Assembly (NCBI RefSeq): GCF_025244825.1
Contig: NZ_CP104263.1
Span: 1,054,001-1,118,000 of the forward strand
DNA: 64,000 bases
Direction: 5' to 3'
Source: Arthrobacter jinronghuae
Lineage (GTDB): Bacteria; Actinomycetota; Actinomycetes; Actinomycetales; Micrococcaceae
The notes beneath the pieces are model-generated. The model was not told the DNA's origin. It saw only the letters and a list, made by a program, of their open reading frames with translations, and did no database searches. The position numbers and the translations under genes were made by a program. Of this stretch, positions 18,127 to 26,269 are shown one piece after another (position 1 is the stretch's first letter; the number at the start of each line of letters is the position of its first letter).

Positions 18127-18561
18127 TTAATCGTCTTTCCGGCTGCGGGCGGCGTAGACCACCAACGTGCCGAGCGCCACGCCCAGGGAATTGGCGATGA
18201 CGTCGTAGACCGTGGCGTAGCGCGCCGGCAGGAACACATGCTGCCCGGCTTCGATGGCGCAGGAGGCGGCCATGCCGACGACGGCGGCCAGCCAGGCGAA
18301 ACGTGCCGTGAGGTACGCAGCGGCCAGGACGCCGAAGGGAACAAACAGGACCACGTTCGCGACGGACTCCACGAGGGCGTAGTTGACCCAGACGGGCACG
18401 CCGTGGCTGTGCAGGGCCGTCAGGACGGCGCGGAGGGTGCCGGCCGATCCGGCGTCCACCGGGGAGGGCCAGAACGCGATGAACCCCACCGCCCCTATAT
18501 AGAGGAGGAAGAGCCCGGCCAGCAGCCGCCGTCGTCGTCTATCCCGGATGACCAGGTTCAC
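18127..18561 (-). CDS. VanZ-family membrane protein
   Basis: A 144-residue protein with four hydrophobic helices and the VanZ-like pattern VLFVPFGVLAAAYL plus ASCAIEAGQHVFLPARYATVYDVIAN (key E, Q, R and D residues). VanZ relatives are small membrane proteins; the founding member gives low-level teicoplanin resistance by an unknown mechanism. The GTG start overlaps the stop of the upstream phosphatase by four bases (GTGA), showing translational coupling. Confidence 0.85.
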   Translation of the reverse strand: MNLVIRDRRRRRLLAGLFLLYIGAVGFIAFWPSPVDAGSAGTLRAVLTALHSHGVPVWVNYALVESVANVVLFVPFGVLAAAYLTARFAWLAAVVGMAASCAIEAGQHVFLPARYATVYDVIANSLGVALGTLVVYAARSRKDD

Positions 18562-19136
18562 CGGTAGCGGCGCTCCCAGGCGAGCAGCTCATCCACGGCC
18601 GGGGTGAGCTCGCGGACCATCTGCTGGTAGACGGCGTCGCTGCGGCGGTACGGGTCCACCACGTCATCTTCTTCCGGTCCCGCCGGGTGCGCGCTGCGCA
18701 ACCGCAGCGCCCGGGACATGGCTGCCTGCCAGCGCTCGGCGGCGGGGGCGTCGGGATCGGCGTCCACCAGGGGGAGCAGGCGGGCCAGCTCGCGCAGCGT
18801 GAAGGTGCGCCGCAGCAATCCCGGCGCCAGTTCCACCACCTTGCTCCGGTGCCCCCGGGTCAGGGCCAGCACCAGGTCCTGGCCCTGGAGGATCTCCGCA
18901 GTGAGCTGGCGTGAGGTGAACCCTGAGGAGTCGCCGCCGAAGATATTCACGAACCCGGCCACGTGCGGCTCGATGCCCGAGCCCACCAGTGCGCCGGTGC
19001 CGGCACTGGTGATTTCGAATTCGCCGGGGGCCAGGCTGTCCAGGCCGGCCTGGAGCAGACGCTCGGCCATGGGGGAGCGGCAGATATTGCCGGTGCAGAC
19101 GGTCAGGATGCGGAACGGGGCAGTGGTGGTTCTCAT
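18558..19136 (-). CDS. Low-molecular-weight protein tyrosine phosphatase
   Basis: A 192-residue phosphatase. The P-loop CTGNICRS (C14, R20, S21) is the LMW-PTP signature and a later VVDPYRR supplies the general-acid Asp. An insert rich in Leu and Asp separates the two motifs, making it longer than the 150-residue minimum of the family. The ATG at 19136 puts the P-loop near the N-terminus as in the family; a much longer upstream reading frame is antisense to the fibre gene and is not coding. It may reverse the BY-kinase of the polysaccharide island, although it is 17 kb away. Confidence 0.88.
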   Translation of the reverse strand: MRTTTAPFRILTVCTGNICRSPMAERLLQAGLDSLAPGEFEITSAGTGALVGSGIEPHVAGFVNIFGGDSSGFTSRQLTAEILQGQDLVLALTRGHRSKVVELAPGLLRRTFTLRELARLLPLVDADPDAPAAERWQAAMSRALRLRSAHPAGPEEDDVVDPYRRSDAVYQQMVRELTPAVDELLAWERRYR

Positions 19137-19352
19137 GTCCTCAAGCTTCGAATAGGGCTGGTTCCCGGGCCGGAGCCGGCCGGATGCGCTGGTTTTGAGG
19201 TTACCTTGTGTGGCGCTTGAGCTTTGCCGGAATGTTTCACGAACCCTGTGTTTGGGCGGCGTTGTTTCTTGAGGAGCGGGCGGCAAAGTAATACCCAGCG
19301 GCAAGGAAAACCTTCCAAAGCCAAAACGGGTTACACGGAACAAGGGGACATG

Positions 19353-19937
19353 ATGAACAAGATGACCAAGGGCGCACTGGCAATCGGTATCGGCTCGGCA
19401 ATGCTGCTCGGCGGCGGCGGCACCCTGGCCGTCTGGAACCAGACGGAGAATGTCAACGCCGGCCAGATCGCAGCCGGTGACCTGGAACTGATCACGAAGC
19501 CCGGTGTCTGGACCAACGCCTACGGCACTAAGGTGGACCTGGATCCGACCAATGGAATTGCTGACTACAAGGTGGTCCCGGGCGATGTCCTGACCTACAG
19601 CCAGACCATGGACGTGAAGCTCACAGGTGATCTGATGCAGGCCAAGCTGTCCATCCAGGGCCTTCCCACCAGCACCTTCGTGGCGCAGAACGTCACCATC
19701 GATAACGTGGTGGTTCAGGATGCCAGCGGTAATGACGTCAAGGACGCCATCCTGAAGTCGAGCAACGCTGTGCAGAAGATCACCGCCTCCGCTAAGTTCA
19801 CCTTCAAGCAGGACACTGATCTGCGCAGCAGCACCAACGCGCTGGCCGACTTCGCGAAGGTCTCCTACAAGCTGGATCAGCAGGCGCTGCCGGCTCCCAC
19901 CGCCACCCCGGCCGCTACTCCCGCCGCCGGCAAGTAA
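19353..19937 (+). CDS. SipW-signal-peptide secreted protein, putative fibre subunit
   Basis: About 194 residues. The N-terminus is an alternate, SipW/TasA-type signal peptide: a short charged start, a Gly-rich hydrophobic core (LAIGIGSAMLLGGGG) and then TLAVWNQTENVNAGQIAAGDL, matching the AxWxdte...aGxitaGdL pattern of TasA-like proteins. The mature part is a beta-rich domain and the tail is Ala/Pro/Thr-rich. A strong AAGGGG lies 5 bases before the ATG at 19353. It is first in an operon with its likely peptidase and is followed by a stem-loop, fitting a highly expressed structural subunit. Confidence 0.82.
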   Translation: MNKMTKGALAIGIGSAMLLGGGGTLAVWNQTENVNAGQIAAGDLELITKPGVWTNAYGTKVDLDPTNGIADYKVVPGDVLTYSQTMDVKLTGDLMQAKLSIQGLPTSTFVAQNVTIDNVVVQDASGNDVKDAILKSSNAVQKITASAKFTFKQDTDLRSSTNALADFAKVSYKLDQQALPAPTATPAATPAAGK

Positions 19938-19968
19938 CACCGGCTATCGCCACCTTGTTCTAACCCCT

Positions 19969-20002
19969 GGCTGTGCGCGGCGCGCACGCTCCGCGCACAG
20001 CC
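19969..20002 (+). terminator. Intercistronic stem-loop after the fibre gene
   Basis: Perfect arms GGCTGTGCGCGG (19969-19980) and CCGCGCACAGCC (19991-20002) with a 10-base loop, followed only by TGTT. It sits between the first and second genes of the fibre operon and may partly terminate transcription or protect the upstream message. Confidence 0.55.
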
Positions 20003-20023
20003 TGTTCCCCCTGAAGGCGGATC

Positions 20024-20569
20024 ATGAAGAGCACACTGAAGGCAGCAGGGTTGATCCTCGCCGCCGTGGTGCTCGGTCTGATGACCGTCCAGGGAACCTA
20101 CGCCTTATGGAATACCGCAGCTCCCTCGAACGCCGGCACCATTCAGGCAGCCGACTTCAACATCCTGGTCAACGGGAGCCCGATGACACCCGGACCCCTG
20201 ACGCTCAACGTAGGTGACGTGGCCAAGGGCCAGCCAAGATATCAGTCCGTCACCGTTGAGAACGCAGTAAACGTCACCGAGAGTTCGCCGCTTCGCCTCC
20301 AGGCCAGTCTGGTTGGACTGGGTCCGGTCAAAGGCTTTGACGGATACCTGACGGTGACGGCAGCAACGGTCCCTATTGCAACCGCCTGCGACCTCGTCGC
20401 CGCGACCCAGTACACCGCAACTCCACCGGCACCCGTCCTTGCCAAGGACGCGCCGCAGAAGATCTGCCTGAAGGCGGACCTTAACCCCAACACTCCCATC
20501 GCCTATCTGGGGCGGACCATCGCCAGCACAATCACCCTCACCGTCGCGCAGACGGCGCCGGTCAAGTAA
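20024..20569 (+). CDS. SipW-signal-peptide secreted protein (second substrate)
   Basis: A 181-residue secreted protein. A Lys-containing start, a hydrophobic core (ILAAVVLGLMTVQG) and the motif TYALWNTAAPSNAGTIQAADF mark a SipW-type signal peptide. The mature part is beta-rich and holds two Cys residues, which could form a disulphide. It is followed after 23 bases by the signal peptidase gene. A minor or capping fibre component is a reasonable guess; no function can be read directly. Confidence 0.8.
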   Translation: MKSTLKAAGLILAAVVLGLMTVQGTYALWNTAAPSNAGTIQAADFNILVNGSPMTPGPLTLNVGDVAKGQPRYQSVTVENAVNVTESSPLRLQASLVGLGPVKGFDGYLTVTAATVPIATACDLVAATQYTATPPAPVLAKDAPQKICLKADLNPNTPIAYLGRTIASTITLTVAQTAPVK

Positions 20570-20592
20570 TCCACAATGGACAGGAAGAAACC

Positions 20593-21351
20593 ATGAGCGG
20601 TCGCAGGAAAGCAGCAGCCTCAGCCAGCCCCCTGGGCTTCCTCGGTGCCGGCCTGAGCTACCTGGCCCTCTGCCTGGCCGCTTTGGCCGCCCTCGTCTTG
20701 GTGGTGGTACCCCTACTTACCGGATCGCAGACCTACAGTGTCCTGACCAGCTCCATGGCCCCCAAGTACGCGCCCGGCACCTTCCTGGTGGTCAAGCCCG
20801 TGCCGTTCGAAGAACTCCGGGTAGGCGACATCATCACCTACCAGATCGAGTCCGGCAGCCCCGCTGTCATCACGCACCGCATCACCGCCATTAGCGCAGC
20901 GCAGAGCGGCGAACTGGAGTTCATCACCAAGGGCGACAACAACGACGTCGAAGACGAGCTGCCCGTCCGCGAGCTCCAGGTACGCGGCAAGCTCTTCTAC
21001 GCGGTGCCGTTTGTGGGCTTCGTGGCCAACGCGCTTGGCAACTCGGACCGTGGAGCGGCAGCCCAGTGGGGCGCCGTTGCGCTGATGGGTTACGGTGTCA
21101 TCTCCCTGGTCCGCGGCTCACTTGCCAAGCGGCGCGAGAACGGTTCCCAGGACGATTCCCTGGACCCGTCCCGGAACGGCGACGGCCCGGGAGAGGGCGG
21201 CTACGGCGATGACGCCGAGTCCACGGGCGACGACCACCCCGAGTACGCCGATCCGCTGGAATACGACGATCCCATCCTCACCGACTGCGACTGTGACACT
21301 CCCGCCAAGCACCGGCACTCGATGAGTTACCGCACGCCCGCAGGCGTTTGA
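20593..21351 (+). CDS. sipW: SipW-like signal peptidase I (S26B type)
   Basis: A 252-residue membrane peptidase. An N-terminal helix (about 15-40) is followed by the catalytic Ser in TSSMAPKYAPG (about residue 54) and by VITHRI, where His replaces the Lys of ordinary bacterial signal peptidases, the mark of the ER/archaeal-type S26B enzymes to which SipW belongs. The motif KGDNNDVED supplies the conserved Asp. A second membrane helix near 160-175 precedes a long acidic, His-containing cytoplasmic tail. Its place among three SipW-type substrates makes it their dedicated peptidase. Confidence 0.9.
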   Translation: MSGRRKAAASASPLGFLGAGLSYLALCLAALAALVLVVVPLLTGSQTYSVLTSSMAPKYAPGTFLVVKPVPFEELRVGDIITYQIESGSPAVITHRITAISAAQSGELEFITKGDNNDVEDELPVRELQVRGKLFYAVPFVGFVANALGNSDRGAAAQWGAVALMGYGVISLVRGSLAKRRENGSQDDSLDPSRNGDGPGEGGYGDDAESTGDDHPEYADPLEYDDPILTDCDCDTPAKHRHSMSYRTPAGV

Positions 21352-22322
21352 TGAAAAAACCAACCAAGGGGGCCCGGCAGCTGCTCGGAGCATCCGCCGT
21401 GCTCACGCTGGCCGGCACCGTATCCCTCGCTGGTGCCCCGAGCGCCGGGGCAGCTGATAACTACCTTGAATTCAGTGCAGACGGCAACCGTTACAGTCCC
21501 ACCCTGCAAGGGCCGCTGTTCGACGAATCCGTAACCTACATTCCCGGAACCGGGCAGGCCGCTACGGTCTGGATCCGGAACAACAGCGCCGATCCGGCCC
21601 GGTTGAGTACCGCTGCGGTCATGGTGCGATCTGATCCCGAGCTGAACGGGTACCTCGGCCTCGCCGCGGGGCCGAATTCATCTCTTTCCGGACGGATGGT
21701 GCTCGGAAGCTCCGGTAGCTGCCTGGACGTACCCGCCACCTGGAACCTGGGCGGAGGGGAAGAGGTTGCGCTGACCTTCGCCGTCGACATGTCCCTTGAC
21801 GCCCCCAACGCCACGCGAAACCGAGAAGCCGAATTCGACCTGCTCTTCTACCTCGAGTCGACGGAGGCCGGACTTGGTGCCCGGCCGGCGTGCGACGTTC
21901 TCAACGGCGGAACGGATGGCGACGGACCGGGCAACAGCGGACCCGGCGGAGAGAACGGAACCGTGAACGGCGGATCCGGCACAGGCGGAAACAAAGAACG
22001 TCCCCAGGCAGGCGGCGCCCGCTCGGATGCCGGCGGGGCGGCCCCGGCACCGGGCTCACTGGTTGCCCTGCCCGGCAGCAGCACATCTCCCGGCGGTCCG
22101 CAGGCCGTCCCGGCGGGAGCGGTAACGGACCGTCCTGCCGTTCGGACTCCGAACGGCACGGATTCGCCGGGCCGGACTGCAGAGCCCCAGGTCTTGGACG
22201 CCCGGGTCCAGAGCACGGTGGAACCGGTGATCCGGTCTCTGTCCGGTACGCTCCTGATAGCAATGTCGGTGGCGTTCACTGCGGCCGTGGTTCTTCGGGT
22301 CTGGAGTAGAAGATATGTGTGA
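21351..22322 (+). CDS. Membrane-anchored secreted protein of the SipW operon
   Basis: About 323 residues. A conventional signal peptide ends near APSAGA|AD (about residue 35). A beta-rich domain with a Cys pair follows (about 36-190), then a Gly/Ser/Pro/Asn-rich linker (about 195-285), and a single C-terminal helix (LLIAMSVAFTAAVVL) ending in basic WSRRYV. The layout suggests an outer-face anchor or assembly platform for the fibre. The start overlaps the peptidase stop by one base (TGATG) and its end overlaps the next gene, so it is firmly in the operon. No known family was recognised. Confidence 0.78.
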   Translation: MKKPTKGARQLLGASAVLTLAGTVSLAGAPSAGAADNYLEFSADGNRYSPTLQGPLFDESVTYIPGTGQAATVWIRNNSADPARLSTAAVMVRSDPELNGYLGLAAGPNSSLSGRMVLGSSGSCLDVPATWNLGGGEEVALTFAVDMSLDAPNATRNREAEFDLLFYLESTEAGLGARPACDVLNGGTDGDGPGNSGPGGENGTVNGGSGTGGNKERPQAGGARSDAGGAAPAPGSLVALPGSSTSPGGPQAVPAGAVTDRPAVRTPNGTDSPGRTAEPQVLDARVQSTVEPVIRSLSGTLLIAMSVAFTAAVVLRVWSRRYV

Positions 22323-22899
22323 CAAGCAGTTGGGGGCTGCTCCTGAGGCGGGAACAGAACCGGCGAAGGGTCCGGGCTGGTTCGCTCGTCTGCGCGCCCA
22401 GCGGGGCTTCAAGACTGCTGCTGTGGCCTTCGTCCTGACCGTGATCCTGGGCGTGGGCGGACCTGCCGCGTATGCCTATTGGAGTGCCTCGACAAATCTC
22501 TCGATCTCCGGCAAGACGGTACGGCCACCGCTGCCGGCGCTGAAGGGTGATGTGCGGTGCAGCCAGCCGTTAACTGTCAGCGTTGTTCGTATTGTTTTTT
22601 CGCCCGCGGAAGCGCTTCCGGCGGACGTGAGCGTAGTGGCCACTGTGGCTGTTACAGGCAAGACGCCGCGGTCCTATGTCATCCCCAATAACGGAGTTTT
22701 GGTGCTGAAGGACCTGCCGGGCCTCGCCGATTCTCTCTCCTGGGGCGACCGAATGAGCATTTCCGTCACAACAGCTTACGTTGACGGGGCGCCGGGCAAC
22801 CTTCCCGCAGCGGTTGATGAAACGAAGGTGCTGGCAAGAGCCGCGCAGACCCCTGGGCCCGCTAACGCTTATTACCTCGCCTCGTTCTTCTGCAGCTAA
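22315..22899 (+). CDS. SipW-signal-peptide secreted protein (third substrate)
   Basis: A 194-residue protein with a long charged N-terminal extension (about 30 residues), a hydrophobic segment (TAAVAFVLTVILGVGG) and PAAYAYWSASTNLSISGKTV, a SipW-type processing motif. The mature part is a small beta domain with two Cys residues. It overlaps the upstream gene by 8 bases and closes the operon; its stop is 3 bases from the converging nhaA gene, so transcription may read into nhaA antisense. Confidence 0.76.
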   Translation: MCDKQLGAAPEAGTEPAKGPGWFARLRAQRGFKTAAVAFVLTVILGVGGPAAYAYWSASTNLSISGKTVRPPLPALKGDVRCSQPLTVSVVRIVFSPAEALPADVSVVATVAVTGKTPRSYVIPNNGVLVLKDLPGLADSLSWGDRMSISVTTAYVDGAPGNLPAAVDETKVLARAAQTPGPANAYYLASFFCS

Positions 22900-22902
22900 C
22901 CC

Positions 22903-24270
22903 CTAACGCCCCTCCCCGTCCTGATAGACATCGGGAATGCCGTCCTGGTCATCGTCGCGCCGGTCCTCCGCCTCGATCAGGCGGTAGCGCCGGTTCCGAG
23001 CCGTCAGCAGGGCTGAAGCCAGCAGGGCCGACAACACCGAGGCCACGAGGATGCCGACCTTCGCGTCGTCGTTGTGCAGCGAACCGACCTCGAAGCTCAG
23101 GTCATTGACCAGCAGGGAAACGGTGAAGCCGATCCCGCCCAGAATGCCGATTCCTGCCAGATCAATCCAGCGCACATCCGCGTCAAGCTTTGCGCGCGTG
23201 CCTGTGGTCACGGCCCAGGTGGTGAACAGGATACCGATGGGCTTACCGACAACGAGGCCCAGGATGATTCCGATCGCCACCGGGTCCGTAACCGCAGCAC
23301 CCATGCCGCTCCAGCCGCCCAGGGCCACGCCGGCGGAAAAGAACGCGAATACCGGAACTGCAAAGCCCGTGGAGACAGGCCGGAAACGGTGCTCAAAGAT
23401 TTCGGAGAGGCCGGGGGCGTCCGGGTTGGCGGGCAGTTTCTGCCGGTCCGGGCCGCGGCGCAGCACCGGAACCGCAAAGCCCAGCAGCACCCCCGCCACG
23501 GTGGCGTGGACGCCGGAGGCATGCATCAGCGCCCAAACGGCGATACCAAGGGGCAGCAGGATCACCCAGGCGGCCCAGCCGCGGGTGCCGAAGAAGCGCG
23601 GGACACGCTGGACCAGCAACGTGAACGCGGCCAGCGGCAGCAGCATCCACAGCAGGTAGCCCGGGTGCACGTCTTCGGAGTAGAAGAAGGCAATGATGGC
23701 GATGGCGATGAGGTCATCCACCACGGCGAGGGTCAGCAGGAAGATGCGCAGCGCGCTGGGCAGGTGCGAACTGATGACCGCCAGGACGGCCAGGGCGAAG
23801 GCAATATCGGTGGCGGTGGGGATGGCCCAGCCGCGCAGGCCGTCCGAACCGGCAATAAGGTTGACGGCTACGTAGACCAGGGCGGGGACAATGACGCCGC
23901 CCACCGCGGCCGCGATGGGTACGATCGCCTGCTTCAGGTCCCTCAGGTCACCGGCAATGAATTCCTTCTTCAGCTCCAGGCCGACCAGGAAGAAGAAGAT
24001 GGCCAGCAGCCCGTCGGCCGCCCAGGCGCCGATGCTCAGCTTGAGGTGCCACGGCTCGTAACCGAATTCAAAGTCACGCACGGCGAAGTAAGTGTCTGCA
24101 GCCGGAGAGTTCGCCCAAATAAGGGCAGCCACCGTAGCGATCAGCAGCAGAATGCCGCCCACGGTTTCCTTGCGGAGAATCTCGCTGATGCGAAGCGTTT
24201 CGCCGTAGCTGCCCCTGCTCAGAACAGTGCGTGCGCCGCTGGGCTTGGGGGAGGAGGGATCAGAGGCCAT
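22903..24270 (-). CDS. nhaA: Na+/H+ antiporter NhaA
   Basis: A 455-residue membrane antiporter that expels Na+ for H+ and helps pH and salt homeostasis. About 12 helices are visible. Family marks include [14 protein letters not shown] and the ion-binding Asp pair in [21 protein letters not shown], plus [18 protein letters not shown] near the end. A hydrophilic C-terminal tail rich in Asp/Arg ends the protein. It is monocistronic. Confidence 0.95.
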   Translation of the reverse strand: MASDPSSPKPSGARTVLSRGSYGETLRISEILRKETVGGILLLIATVAALIWANSPAADTYFAVRDFEFGYEPWHLKLSIGAWAADGLLAIFFFLVGLELKKEFIAGDLRDLKQAIVPIAAAVGGVIVPALVYVAVNLIAGSDGLRGWAIPTATDIAFALAVLAVISSHLPSALRIFLLTLAVVDDLIAIAIIAFFYSEDVHPGYLLWMLLPLAAFTLLVQRVPRFFGTRGWAAWVILLPLGIAVWALMHASGVHATVAGVLLGFAVPVLRRGPDRQKLPANPDAPGLSEIFEHRFRPVSTGFAVPVFAFFSAGVALGGWSGMGAAVTDPVAIGIILGLVVGKPIGILFTTWAVTTGTRAKLDADVRWIDLAGIGILGGIGFTVSLLVNDLSFEVGSLHNDDAKVGILVASVLSALLASALLTARNRRYRLIEAEDRRDDDQDGIPDVYQDGEGR

Positions 24271-24425
24271 GAAGGATTCCTATCAAATTCGGGTACGGCA
24301 AAGTTATTGCCGACCAGACTTCCCGGCGCACCGTGTACCAGTCTAACTGCATCGGGTTGGCCGTGTGTGATGCAGGCCCTACCGGCAGCAGGTGGTTCCG
24401 CCAGCAGACAGTTCGCGGCAGCAAA

Positions 24426-24453
24426 ACGCCCCGGCAGGAAACTGCCGGGGCGT
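24426..24453 (-). terminator. Intrinsic terminator after the SCO4848-like gene
   Basis: Arms ACGCCCCGGCAG and CTGCCGGGGCGT (12 bp) with a GAAA loop; on the minus strand the stem is followed by TTTT. It ends transcription of the two-gene unit at 24470-25198. Confidence 0.75.
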
Positions 24454-24469
24454 GCGTCACCAGGGGTGT

Positions 24470-24691
24470 TCAGCCGATCAGGCCGCGGACACCGATAACG
24501 AGGGTGGCCAGTCCGAAGACCATGGCCGTGCTGATCTTCATGAGATTCGTGGTCATGTACCGGGTGGGCGCACCCTTGTCGTCCCGAGCCTCCGGGGACT
24601 TCAGGACGTCCCGCAGGTAGGGCGGCCAGACGATGAGGGACCAGAGGCCGGCAATCACCAGGACCAGTGCGAGGGGAGTGGAGAGGACCAT
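24470..24691 (-). CDS. Small two-helix membrane protein (SCO4848-like)
   Basis: A 73-residue protein with two hydrophobic helices (residues 3-20 and 50-70) around a polar loop with the motif WPPYLRDV. Small proteins with this pattern are widespread in Actinobacteria and uncharacterised. It follows the DUF2505 gene by 3 bases and the two are co-transcribed. Confidence 0.78.
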   Translation of the reverse strand: MVLSTPLALVLVIAGLWSLIVWPPYLRDVLKSPEARDDKGAPTRYMTTNLMKISTAMVFGLATLVIGVRGLIG

Positions 24692-24694
24692 GGG

Positions 24695-25198
24695 TTAGCT
24701 CTTCCGGCTTTCAATCCACTTGCCGGCCTGGCCTGCCTGGATCGTGAGGGCCTTGCCGATCATCGGTTCGGCGGCTTTGGCGATCTTGTCGCCCAGGAAC
24801 GGAATGCTGGAGGCCACCTTGCCGTCAACATCGACGCGGGTGCCCTCGGGGGTGCTGACCAGCCGCTGCACGGCGTTGACCTTCAGCGGCACCCCGCCCA
24901 CGGACAGTTCCACGGCAGCTTCACGGGATCCGTCGGCAGCCGGTGCGGCCCACTGCTCTTTCTGGGTCACGGTCAGGGTGGCACCCACAAACTTCTTCGC
25001 CATGTCCGGCAACCGGTCCGTGGGCATCGTCCGCACAGCGGTGAGGACAAATGCCCCGGCGGTGTCACCGTCCACGGAAGCGGAAACCAGGGATCCGCCC
25101 ACGTGCTCGCTCATGCTGCGCAGGAACCCCTCGTCGGCGAACGTGTCCGTCACGGTCCGTACGTCGTAGGGCAGGATAGTTGATGCGTTCAGGGCCAT
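24695..25198 (-). CDS. DUF2505 family protein
   Basis: A 167-residue protein with the alpha/beta look of the START/SRPBCC-like DUF2505 family (opening ALNASTILPYDVRTVTDTF, then a run of beta strands and a long C-terminal helix). These are thought to bind hydrophobic ligands, but no function is proven. The ATG at 25198 has GGAGG 3 bases upstream; a longer upstream frame is not supported. First gene of a two-gene operon. Confidence 0.82.
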   Translation of the reverse strand: MALNASTILPYDVRTVTDTFADEGFLRSMSEHVGGSLVSASVDGDTAGAFVLTAVRTMPTDRLPDMAKKFVGATLTVTQKEQWAAPAADGSREAAVELSVGGVPLKVNAVQRLVSTPEGTRVDVDGKVASSIPFLGDKIAKAAEPMIGKALTIQAGQAGKWIESRKS

Positions 25199-25325
25199 AG
25201 GTCCTCCGTAAGGTGAGCGGTATTGCCGGATTCCGCGGGCTCGTACAGCCCGCCGGCCAGCCAACCCTCATCCTAAACCGCACGCACAGCTGCCCCGAAA
25301 CCGGGGCCGGGGAGTCCCGGACGGG

Positions 25326-25991
25326 TCAGGGCACCAGATTGATGCAACCTACCGGGTCTCCCGCCGCCCCGCCCTGCCCCGCATCGAGGATGAGGAGGGA
25401 CTCGGCGTCGTCGTCCGGCAGCGTCCACTGAACCGTGGTGCTCGCGGTGGCGTTGCCCGCCGCGTCGGTAGTGAAGTCCAGGGCGAGGCCGCCGGAGCCG
25501 CTCTCGTACTCCGCGCCGGAGTCCGCTGGATCTGCTCCGCAGCCGTCCTCATGCAGCCGGGCGATGTAGGTGGTGTTGGCAGCGAAGCTCTGCGCCTGGA
25601 GCTGCACAGTGGTGTCCTCCTGGCTTTCCTCCACGCTGACAATGGCGACGGAGTCATCCGGGATCAGGGCAGTGCTGTAGGTGGTCGCGACGGCGTCGTC
25701 GCAGTACGGGCCGAAGGTCCCCTCGATGATCCCGCCCGGCGTCGGGGACGCAGTGAATTTTCCGCAGCGATCGGGGTTGGCAGTGATGCCGGGAACGCCG
25801 GCGGCCTGGCAGTTTTCTCCGCTGGCGTTCGGGGAACCTGTGCCGCAGGGCGAAGGGCCGGAAGACGAAGCTGACGAAGTGGAACCTTCGGGATCGTTGT
25901 AGCCGTCGCCGTCGGGGTTGCCCGCGCAGCCGGTGAAGGCCAGCGCGAATACCGCGCATCCCGTGGCCAGAAGGGTCGCATTGCGTGCCAT
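25326..25991 (-). CDS. Lipoprotein with degenerate Cu/Zn-SOD-like domain
   Basis: A 221-residue lipoprotein. The signal peptide ends in the lipobox LAFTGC, giving a lipid-modified Cys near residue 22. A Ser/Gly/Pro-rich stretch follows, then a beta domain whose end (ARLHEDGCGADPADSGAEY, then LDFTTDAAGNATAS and LLILDAG) matches the layout of actinobacterial secreted Cu/Zn superoxide dismutases. Only one His of the usual metal set is seen, so activity as a dismutase is unlikely. It is divergent from mfd. The family placement is by pattern and moderate. Confidence 0.65.
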   Translation of the reverse strand: MARNATLLATGCAVFALAFTGCAGNPDGDGYNDPEGSTSSASSSGPSPCGTGSPNASGENCQAAGVPGITANPDRCGKFTASPTPGGIIEGTFGPYCDDAVATTYSTALIPDDSVAIVSVEESQEDTTVQLQAQSFAANTTYIARLHEDGCGADPADSGAEYESGSGGLALDFTTDAAGNATASTTVQWTLPDDDAESLLILDAGQGGAAGDPVGCINLVP

Positions 25992-26269
25992 GGGGCAATC
26001 CTTACGTTGTCGAAAGGCGAATCCGGCGAATGGGAGACAGCCGTCTTCGGGTGGCCCGTGCTTTTCCAGCGTGGCAGGCGCCCCGGGGAAAATCCAGATC
26101 CAGCGGCGCTGCGGGCGGGCGTAACGGCTTCCCGGCTTTCGTATGTTTTCCGCTCTCAGCGCGAGCGCCGGACCGCTGTCCCGGCAGCAGGTAATGTGGA
26201 AGAAAACCCCGGGGTTCCGTTTGTGGACTTCGGGTATTTGCGTTGCCGTCATGAAGGAGAAAACACCCC

